NCBI GenBank assembly: GCA_009746045.1
Contig: RPFO01000764.1
Span: forward strand, 254,501 to 318,500
From: Mesostigma viride
Taxonomy: Eukaryota > Streptophyta > Mesostigmatophyceae > Mesostigmatales > Mesostigmataceae
Direction of reading: 5' to 3'
DNA length: 64,000 nt
The number at the start of each line of letters is the position of its first letter. The stretch's first letter is position 1. Shown here piece after piece: positions 35,755-64,000 of this stretch. A model generated the notes under the pieces. It saw only the letters and a list, made by a program, of their open reading frames with translations. It ran no database searches and was not told the origin of the DNA. The position numbers were made by a program, and so were the translations under genes.

Positions 35755-36765
35755 GTGGAAATGCCGACTGTCGAGCTGGCGATCACAAGCTCCTGTTGTT
35801 GGTGCTCGTGGGCAAGGCAAAGTATAAGCCACGGTCGTAAGCAACGCTTTCGAAGGGAAGGCGTGCTTTACTTGCTTGAGCCCACTCCCCGCAATCCAAA
35901 GTACCATTGTCATAACACACGCTATCCAAAGGCGGTCTTCCCAGGCAATATGCTAGATCTTGCTGTGCTTTTGAAGCAGGTTCGGGCCAACATAAACCTT
36001 TCCATAAAACACATGAGCGCTGTATCGTCGGAAAACGATCTTTTGCGGTCATTTCTCCGACAATTTCAGGACTCCGAGCTGGTCAGCGAAATGATGACGC
36101 TATTTATGTCCTACGGCTGGATGGCAGAGAATCGCATTCCAGATAGTCGGTACATGGACTTGGCTCGGGAAGTTCACCATCGGCTTGCCAGCGTCTTTGT
36201 TTTCCTAAATGGTGGGAGCCGGCTAACGGAACAAGGTTGCCCGACCGAGTTTCAAATTTCTTGCGGTACGCCAATTCTTGCCCGCGTGAAAAGGCGATTG
36301 CCTCGCTCAGTTTTGAGGATTTTTGCTGTGGGACTTGTCATTATGGCTTCCAGGAATATATGCTTTTGTCGAACGTTGCATACCCGTTTCCAAGACGTTG
36401 ATATGCTTTTCTTTTCGTTTCGTCAACTCCGCATTTGTTCCAAAATAGCGATATATCTGCTGGGATGTTTCGAAGCGAATCGAGACTCGACGTACAAAAT
36501 TGCCTCGAACGACGCCTACAATTTTCACGCAAATAAACGACGAGCAGGGCTTCCGAAAGCGGAGGGTAAGACCCTGCGATTTACAGGAAAGTCCGTATGG
36601 GTGTTTTGGGGGAGGAATGTTGTCGAGGTTGCAAATTGTGATCTTTATCCGATTGAAATGCGACTACAACCATTTTACAATGCAAATATAATCAATGCGG
36701 GCAACGCTTTTCATATCCTTCATACCTTTCCGTATATTGCGTTGGGAAATATAGATTATCGCTGA
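35755..36765 (+). CDS. Unidentified 336-aa ORF
   Basis: This is one of the longest ORFs in the window outside low-complexity repeats. Its middle looks genuinely coding: MLDLAVLLKQVRANINLSIK, SELVSEMMTLFMSYGWMAEN and YMDLAREVHHRLASVFVFLN are amphipathic and not low-complexity. The C-terminal third is richer in Cys/Phe and may be read-through into intron sequence. I recognise no family. Possible further exons follow at once (next entry). It could be a domesticated or decayed transposon ORF, or one large exon of a host gene. Confidence 0.4.
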   Translation: MEMPTVELAITSSCCWCSWARQSISHGRKQRFRREGVLYLLEPTPRNPKYHCHNTRYPKAVFPGNMLDLAVLLKQVRANINLSIKHMSAVSSENDLLRSFLRQFQDSELVSEMMTLFMSYGWMAENRIPDSRYMDLAREVHHRLASVFVFLNGGSRLTEQGCPTEFQISCGTPILARVKRRLPRSVLRIFAVGLVIMASRNICFCRTLHTRFQDVDMLFFSFRQLRICSKIAIYLLGCFEANRDSTYKIASNDAYNFHANKRRAGLPKAEGKTLRFTGKSVWVFWGRNVVEVANCDLYPIEMRLQPFYNANIINAGNAFHILHTFPYIALGNIDYR

Positions 36766-37813
36766 CTGCTTTTGCACAAATGTTGATTTTGTGCAGTGAT
36801 CGAAGAAAGTGCGCCAGGTACTGGTGGGAGAAGGAAACGGCAGTGCTCGAGAGCAATGAGGGAATCCCTGAGTGGTTTGGATGGTGAGTGCGTTTGGAAC
36901 CAATCATGATTCTTGCCATTCCTTTCTTATCTGCAGTTCGCACACTTATGCCTTATGTATCCACACCTTTGATGTTAGGCGGGCTTATTGTTGAAATAGA
37001 ATGTAAAAAGAAGTGGAAAGAGGAGTAGAACGATGATATCTTTCTCATTTAAAGCGCATTTCTGATTGCATTTATTGTTTCTTATCTAACCAGGGGAGGC
37101 TATGGAGCTCTGGAGCCAGCTGGATTTCTGCACGCTTTGGAAGGAGGCATGGGTGCGTGTCATTTCTTTTTTACTTACAACCATAATGAAAAATAACTAT
37201 TGACACTGCCTATTTTAAGTCTATCAAGATGGTTGTACAAAAGCTCACTGGCAAGCCATCGCTACGGTTGTGGAACATCGCTTCGCTCAATTTTTCGTGC
37301 ATGTCTATCGGTGTAATTGGCACAGCGTTAGAAGGATGACCAAAAAGCACTTTTGGGAGTTTTGTTGCTAGTGGTAGCAACATGCTCTAATTTTTCTTTT
37401 TTTGGGGGGGGGAGATCGATATAATAGTTTTTTAAAAAAGTTCTAGCGTCCATGATGCCAACATCAATGCCAACATCAATGCCAACACCTGTGCCACCAC
37501 TGATGTGTCATTAGGTTGGTTTTACAACAAAATAGGCAAGTACGTTATTTATGTTATTTTGTCAAGTTGTCGTCATTTGTAAAGTTCTGTGAACCTAATG
37601 CTGATACAATCGTTATCGGGCCTGCCAGGGTTGCCTTCTTGTTTGAAACTTGCTTGCTTGTATGCACATTTAATCGGTATCTTGCTTGCACAGGAAGAAG
37701 AGATTGCTGGCATTCTTGTCTGTCACGCTACAAAGAGGTACTGGATGGATACCGTGTCTTCCATCACGGAGGAGGTTTATCGTCAGCGACGCCAAACAGC
37801 AGCTGAGGAATAG
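36766..37813 (+). other. Candidate downstream exons of the unidentified gene
   Basis: Coding-like pieces with good splice signals follow. About 36813-36888 reads YWWEKETAVLESNEGIPEWF before a GTGAGT donor. About 37094-37150 reads GGYGALEPAGFLHALEGGM, in phase with it (the split codon gives Trp). Another possible exon lies at 37202-37328. A terminal exon from about 37693 gives EEEIAGILVCHATKRYWMDT and ends in a TAG at 37811. The join into the last exon is not phase-proven, and the protein family is unknown to me. Confidence 0.4.
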
Positions 37814-39002
37814 TGACGGGGACATGGGCAGGCAGAGCCCTAATGATTAATATTTGAAGGCAAACGGCCTGCAGCGGACACGTGCGGCATCAGTGAGATT
37901 CGCTGCACTGTTTAACGGGCCCGATGTGCAGAAGTTTTCTGGAAGCTGCCCACAAGAGTGCGTGCATGGGTCTCAGGTGCCATGCATTCGCAAGTGATGC
38001 CAGCTGTATTCTCAGCATGTATGGGAGGGTGCGCTGGAATGCGCTGGGCCACTAGTTGCCATGCCAAAGTTCATGCGTGGACTGTCGTTTGCGCCGAAGT
38101 GCCCAACCCCACGTTACCCACCCATCCACCCACCCACGCATGCCGGCCCACCCCATTTTTTGTGAGACGTTGTTCTTAATTAGCATGTCAACGTAGTATG
38201 TCAACAAATGGCATTCAGTGTTGGGGTGACCTTGACACGACCATGCACCTGTGCACATGTGCATGCATGCATGAACACTTGCACGTCGGCAAGTTTCTTC
38301 TGCATGGCTCAATGCTTGAACGCTGTTTTTATGGGGACCTACCTGGTTAAAATCGAGCTGATGCACTACGTACTAATGCGGACATATCCGTGAAGGCAGT
38401 GATGTGATGGCCTGCATATCAAAGAGACAACCAGCTGCATATATTCATTGCAGACAGCAGAGAGTATCTCAGATCGAATAATAGGCCGGCTCCAGGTCGA
38501 CACATTTTTATGCATGGTCTGGTGGTCTATTCTTTACGGAGTATAAACTCGTCGTGCATGTGCATTTGGTTGCGGGTTGTCCAGAGACCACGAATTATCC
38601 GAGCACTAGCATAATTATAAATTAATTAATTAAGAACATATTCACTCCGTGGGGAGCATATGTAACACATACATAGCCCTGACAAGGGGCATCCATGCGG
38701 TTTTAATACAGTCTGGGCTACATGAACCTGCTGGTGGAGGATGAAAACTGTAACCTGCTCGGGGTGCGCACAATGTGCACCTGGACCGCGCCATGAGGGA
38801 TCATGCATCCCGGCCGATCATGCTCGCACGGGGCGACATGGCCGGAGATGGCCTATAGAAGGCCTGCATGACATAAGGGGTGGAAGGAGCACTAGCATGC
38901 ATGGGATTGTATATAGAATTTATTATGGATTCATGAATATATTCAGGCACGCATACTGATATTGATATTCAGGCACGCATGTACATGCTGCAAAGAGCTA
39001 GC
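37814..39002. other. Spacer with a LINE end fragment
   Basis: No gene was recognised. It contains a minus-strand LINE 3' end (38618-38712) and ends at the target duplication of the next element. Confidence 0.45.
38618..38712 (-). mobile_element. LINE 3' terminal fragment
   Basis: Aligns with 25905-26000: an AATTAATTAA tail, CACTCCGTGGGGAGCATATG, TAACACAT, then GGGGCATCCATG. Oriented leftward. Confidence 0.65.
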
Positions 39003-39014
39003 ATGTGCTATGTC

Positions 39015-41017
39015 CATCCATCCATCGATCCATCGAGCCACGAGCCACGAGGTAGCCATGGCTGACGGCGGCGCTCATAACTTTCACGTTTGAGCACCGA
39101 ATTTAGTCGTGAATATCACAATCGCTTCGTCTTTCTAAGACGCACATGCTGATATAATTTTCCGACGCTATTACGCAATATACGATGAGCAAACGCCCAT
39201 CGACGCAACGCAGCCTGACGGCTGCGCTCGGCAATGAAAATACGTCTGCAGCTTCGGCTGCAGCTTCGCCATCAGGTCCGGCAGGCGGCAGTGACACTAG
39301 CCGCGCACTAGTAGTCGCCCAGCACCCTCCCGGGCTCCCCGCCTCGCCTTCAGCCTCGCCCGAGCCCAAACGCAGCCGCCCAACCGAACCTAGCTGGTCT
39401 GAGTACGACTTTGACGTTGACGAGTTATTTTCCACCTTCGACGTCAACAGACACGGCTATTTCGACAGGGCACCTATCCGGATCCTGGAGCTTTTGTTTT
39501 ATGGGTCGTATGCCTCCATTTTCGACCTGTGCCAGCGCCTCCAACGCCATAAATGCTTCCGCAGCCAGTCTGACGGCCAGTTCCAGCCTCGTGCACCTGA
39601 CCTGTCTGGCTGGACGCGACCGCGCCTTCAGCTTGCCGCCCTCTTTTCCATCCTTCAGCGCTGTGCCATTGACGTCTGGCGCCCCATCCCCCTGACCGAA
39701 TCCGCCCTCCTCCTCCACCTCAACGAAGCCCTCTCACAGCACGTGACGCCCCTAGCTGCAGATGTGGCAGCTGTGAGTCGCACGCTGGCTGCTGAGCTCC
39801 CCACCATCCCCACCGCCACCGCCACCCTCCTCGCCTCCTCCACCGCCACCGCCACCCCCACCTCCGACGCCATCACCGCCCAGCTCCGTGAAATCGACCA
39901 GCGTCTTAAAGACAACGCAATCGCCATCGAGGTCCTGCAGAACACCGCCGGCCTCACCGCCCAGGCGGTGAAGGACATTGCCGCCAAGCCAGCCCCTGCT
40001 GGCCTGGCCGGCGATGCTCCTCCCATCACCACCTGGGCGGACATGCTTAAGCAGCACACCCGTCCACCACCTCCGCCGTCGCAGCACAGCTCCAGCGGCA
40101 GACGCTTGACCTCCGCGAGGAGGCCGAGCTCGCCAAGCGCAGCCTTAACGTCATTGTCAAGAATCTCAAGATGGAGGAAGGTGAGAATTCCGAGAAGCTT
40201 GCACGTGCTTTTGAGAGAGAAATCCTTGATCGCATGGGCCTTACTGGTGAGATCGAGCTGGCCGCCCACCGCCTTCCCCGCGCGCGGGGTAAGGCAGGGC
40301 CGCCCCCGCTCCTTCTCACCTTTAAGACCCCGGCGGACAAGATTTCTTTTCTCAGACGCCGCAAGCGGCTCGAGAAGACTCTCTTCACCCTTGATGACGA
40401 CCTGACCCTGGCGCAGCAACAACGGCGACGGGAGCTATGGCCGACCTACCTCCAGCTCCGGCAGACCAAGGCGGGCCAGCCGGTGTACTGGAAGGGGGCG
40501 GCCATCTACGTCGGCCACAAGCCCTGGCAGGCGACCCCCGCGGCCCCAGCGACTCCAGACGCCCCAGCTTAGGGGAATACAGCAGTAGTAGTGTAGAATA
40601 GATAGACCGTGGCCATGTACATGTACGCCTCCTAGAGGCACTATCCCAGCTAAGCCATGCGCTTTATTTAATCATGTACATGTGTGCCTATGATGAGGGC
40701 TCCACACTCCAGATGATGCCTAGCTTTATTTAGTTATGTTGTGCCCATGCAGGGAGTAACTCTCTGCTGAGAGCCCCGCTTTAGCCTTTGTATAGCTATG
40801 CTGATCTTCCCCCCCATGACAGGCTCCCCCTTCGCTGGGCATAGCTTGAAGATCATGGGGATGCACGTGCGCCCTGGTGCACCTAGAGCAAGGGTCCTTT
40901 ACATCCCCACCCTTGCAGGAAGTAGCTTAGGATGTATGATAGGCCATATGCCCCCTCTCACGGGCTATGTGCTACATATACTCCCAACGGAGTTATGTTA
41001 TAATTCAATTCAATTCA
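39015..41017 (+). mobile_element. ORF1-only LINE (half-LINE), complete insertion
   Basis: The 2003-bp element has a 12-bp duplication ATGTGCTATGTC on both sides (39003-39014 and 41018-41029), a CATC-rich start, an ORF1 (39185-40572), a 3' UTR and an (AATTC)n tail. There is no ORF2. Its last ~50 bp (TGTGCTACAT, CTCCCAACGGAG, ATGTTATAATT) match the 3' end of the reverse-transcriptase LINEs at 26929-28599 and 10181-10387. This suggests it is copied by their enzyme. Truncated relatives lie at 13440-13745 and 25464-25906. Confidence 0.88.
39185..40572 (+). pseudogene. L1-like ORF1 protein, one frameshift
   Basis: The N-terminal ~300 codons run in one frame from ATG 39185: an Ala/Ser/Pro-rich start, a region with FDVDELFSTFDVNRHGYFDR, and a helical coiled-coil part (AITAQLREIDQRLKDNAIAI). 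Near 40050-40075, in a CCACC run, the frame changes, and coding continues to a TAG at 40570-40572. That segment reads SLNVIVKNLKMEEGENSEKL, then ELAAHRLPRARGK and LLLTFKTPADKISFLRRRKR. This is the RRM-like plus C-terminal nucleic-acid-binding pattern of LINE-1 ORF1 proteins (a coiled coil, then 'R.lG......p.lv.F.....r..il..a'). The product would be the RNA-binding chaperone of the retrotransposon particle. The frameshift is a recent lesion or an assembly error. Confidence 0.82.
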
Positions 41018-41029
41018 ATGTGCTATGTC

Positions 41030-42448
41030 AGGACTTGCAAATGTAGAATCAGAGCTATCGAGACGTAATTGCTGAGCTAGACGATCGGCTCATATCAATC
41101 AGAGACATCTGTGTACCATGGCCCACGGGTTAGCCAGCATGTCCCTGTATATACATGTTTGGATGCAGAAAATTTTTCATATAGATCCTCCATCTCATTT
41201 ATTGAAAATAAATAGTTTGACGCTTCCAACCTATGTACAGGACTGATTACTGGTTCTTGGCATGGGCCCGCATGCTTTCGCCACCTATTCTAATATCACT
41301 AGGCTGCTGAAATACTTTTCAAGCGGCCAGCACCTGGCCATCAGTGGCATAGGAATTGGGCTATTAGTATACAACAGCGACAAGCGCTGATGGCAGGATT
41401 GCACATCACAAGAAACTCCTCACACGAGGAAATAAGCCCTCTCCCAGCTTTTGAATGCAGCGTTTTTCATAGCCCCAATTGTGCCTGCAATGAACACGGA
41501 TATTGACCTCCCCCGCCCCATCCGCAACCCACGCCACCCCACAACCAAAAGAAGCATATATTTAGATGCCCGAACTTGTCAGCACAACCTGTAATCAATC
41601 CTGCCATGTGCAATCGCATGAGAGGCCATTAGAGCCACTTGATAGTATCAATGCTCAGATAACCAGCGCTGGTGAGAAATATGGAGAACCTGGACCATGG
41701 CAGCTCGAGCCTGCGTGGCTCTTATCTTATCCACATTTGTACTGTCGTTCAGGATGGTGGAAATGAATGCAGGTGAAAATGTGGCTACCGCCTTTTACCT
41801 TAAAATGATGGCTGGCTAATGTTCAGACCGAGACCTTGACGGTTTAGCGGAATGCCACATGATAATATGGACATTTCATTTCTTCCCATGTCAAAAAAGG
41901 GGCAGCTCCCCAAGGGTGAACGACAGTATTGCACAAAGATAACGTTTGTCCATTCTAAGCTTTACTTAGATACGGTAACTCATATGTCGCTAGTATGCAT
42001 CCACACCTGCACGCACGCTAAGCAATTTCTTTGTTCAACTGTCGCAATGTCCCTACACCGCTGGTCTTGAGCTAACCTGGAGATATCTGATAGCCTAAAA
42101 AATTACACATATTGTATCTTATGACAAGGACTTGTGCACACCTTGTCTCATGAGTTGGGGGGAAAATGTTACTTTCAAGTTTTGCCAAGCCCTCCTGAGA
42201 TGGTTGGGAATGCTTGGACTGCTTTCCAGGCGACAGAATCCAAAAGTCATGGCATACTCTCTGACTATTGCGCTGAACACGATGAATTTACTCCTCAACC
42301 AAAGACCAACACATTCATACCATGCCCTGCACCAAACATTGCTCATCCAACATCATTCTCATGCTGACTGAAGCATCACAGAGCTTGAACATTTCATAGA
42401 TAGTAAAAGCGATCCATAACCATGGTTTTGCCGGCCCACACTACTCAC
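41030..42448. other. Region between half-LINE and last GT29 exon found
   Basis: The remaining 3' exon(s) of the GT29 gene should lie here or further left, but I could not find one with the H-x(4)-E motif. On the + strand two stretches look mildly coding (41566-41766, and 42134-42367 with HTLSHELGGKCYFQVLPSPP), but I recognise neither. Confidence 0.4.
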
Positions 42449-53156
<10,708 letters not shown>

Positions 53157-53930
53157 GCGCTCGAAGACGAGAGAAAGCAGAGTAAGACATACTAGGCATC
53201 CCAATGCAATCAGCAAACCTTTACCAACCATGACACTAGTTCCATGAAAGCACCATCACAGCAAAATTATGCATGGAAACCTGTTGCTTAAGCGCAGCTG
53301 TGCCTGAGCACCATGCCAGAGAAGTTGGAGCATTTGGGATGTATGACGCCATAGCACATCAAGGTGTCGCCTAACTAGCTTGGGCTAATATTATGAGCGT
53401 GGTTTCTAATAACTTTCCTGCAACCACCCTGGCAAACCACAACTCATAATTAACCAGTCAGTTTTCTGTCTTCCCACTCCGGTTACCCGCCGAGTCCTGC
53501 TGCTACCAGTCGTGATGCAGGCGTGTCAGCATAAGCCTGTATTTTCCTCATTTGTAAAGGTCATTTTTCTTGACCGGATTTTGCCGAGTGTGCGCCCTGA
53601 CGTGCCCGCTCCTCTTCAGGGTTCCATGGTTTTGCGAACTACGCTGCGGAATTCAGGCAAGGGCATGCCAGAATGCTACGACCTTGAAGACCGTAGAACG
53701 CAGTAGACCAGTTTACCTTACAAAAGAGGCCAGTATGCACGACAGGGGCTTGAGTTGATTAATAAATGAATGTGCCATCTCGCGAAACGGAAAAGAGATA
53801 CACCACTACCTCTGATTAATTAGCGGTGCTCAGTAGGGTGCAGCTGCCTCACCATTCAAAGATTGGCAGAGCCTGCACCATATACCACACATTAGTGGCA
53901 GGCATTGCTTAAGCAGTCTGTCATTTGACC
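53157..53930. promoter_or_regulatory. Divergent upstream region between GT29 and TMEM260 genes
   Basis: The tentative GT29 start (53156, leftward) and the TMEM260 ATG (53931, rightward) face away from each other across ~775 bp. I see no TATA box or repeated operator-like motif that I can defend. A shared bidirectional promoter is possible but is inference. Confidence 0.4.
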
Positions 53931-63398
<9,468 letters not shown>

Positions 63399-63689
63399 GT
63401 GGGCAGTCCTTGCTGGTGAACGCGGCCTCTTCATCACAGGTCTAGTCATCCTTTGGGGATGTAGCTGCATGTCTTATGATGTGTCGCTTAACCTTGCCGT
63501 GGTGCTAGTTTGGGTCTCTTGCATGTGTCCATGTCCGGTTAAAGCGTCGTACTATGTGGCTGGGTTAGCCAAACCATTACTCCCACATTGCCTCTATCAA
63601 CCGGTTTCTGGTAGCAATGCGGGCGCTCGGCCATGCATCCAGCGGCGCACGAATCGGTCCGCCCGCAGCCATGCATGGGAGCCAGACTT

Positions 63690-63975
63690 CATAGGGGCCG
63701 TAGCAGTGTGTATAATCCTGTCGTAATATACCCTTTCATAGGGGCCGTGGCAGTGTTTAGAATCCTATGGTAATTTACCCTTGCACAGGGGCCGTAGCAG
63801 TGTGTATAATCCTATCATAATATACCCTTTCATAGGGGCCGTAGCAGTGTGTAGAATCCTATCGTATTATACCCTTTCATAGGGGCCTTAGCAGTGTGTA
63901 TAATCCTATCGTAATATACCCTTTCATAGGGGCCGTAGCAGTGTGTATAATCCTGTCGTAATATACCCTTGGTGC
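63690..63975. repeat. 47-bp minisatellite, six copies
   Basis: The unit ATAGGGGCCGTAGCAGTGTG followed by TATAATCCTATCGTAATATA and CCCTTTC repeats six times in the last TMEM260 intron visible. Confidence 0.96.
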
Positions 63976-64000
63976 AGCGCAAGTCGTCCCTGCCTGCTTG

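Noticed and set aside
39655-40422. 255-aa - strand ORF opposite ORF1
   Set aside because: Antisense shadow of the GC-rich ORF1; the + strand has the LINE ORF1 pattern and the insertion polarity.

Overview
The window is nuclear DNA of a eukaryote, most likely a microalga or other protist. A green alga is my best guess, but I could not fix the lineage. Its genes are split by GT-AG introns. Introns and spacers are packed with microsatellites and minisatellites, and about a third of the window is nested transposons. I see no bacterial operons, rRNA, tRNA genes or CRISPR.

Layout. 1-564 (-) is the 5' part of a broken BED/DUF659 (hAT-like) transposase running off the left edge. 1974-20821 is a nested stack: an outer LTR retrotransposon (- orientation; gag and protease recognisable, no reverse transcriptase seen) whose right LTR was hit first by a 5'-truncated LINE (10181-10387) and then by a second LTR element (10419-20260, + orientation, two 700-bp LTRs that look identical). 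That second element carries a CACTA-like DNA transposon (12874-16136), which in turn holds a LINE ORF1 fragment. Both LTR elements and the LINE have clean target-site duplications, and the left LTR of the outer element preserves the empty sites.

22084-25192 (+) is a three-exon amino-acid/auxin permease-type transporter (472 aa). 26929-28599 (-) is a 5'-truncated LINE with reverse transcriptase, flanked by a 12-bp duplication. 29271-34050 (-) is a six-exon gene for a 364-aa coiled-coil protein that I could not name. 35755-37813 (+) holds an unidentified ORF and possible downstream exons. 39015-41017 (+) is a complete LINE-like insertion with an ORF1 but no ORF2. It shares its 3' end with the reverse-transcriptase LINE, so it looks like a half-LINE moved in trans.

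The right third holds two divergently transcribed glycosylation genes. 42449-53156 (-) is a GT29 sialyltransferase-family gene of at least eight exons with an EGF-like module in its stem region. 53931-63398 and beyond (+) is a TMEM260/DUF2723 protein O-mannosyltransferase homologue, nine exons seen, continuing past the right edge. Reading phases match at every splice junction in the transporter, coiled-coil, GT29 and TMEM260 models, which is the main support for them. The GT29 and TMEM260 products would act in the ER/Golgi; a shared upstream region of about 0.8 kb lies between them.
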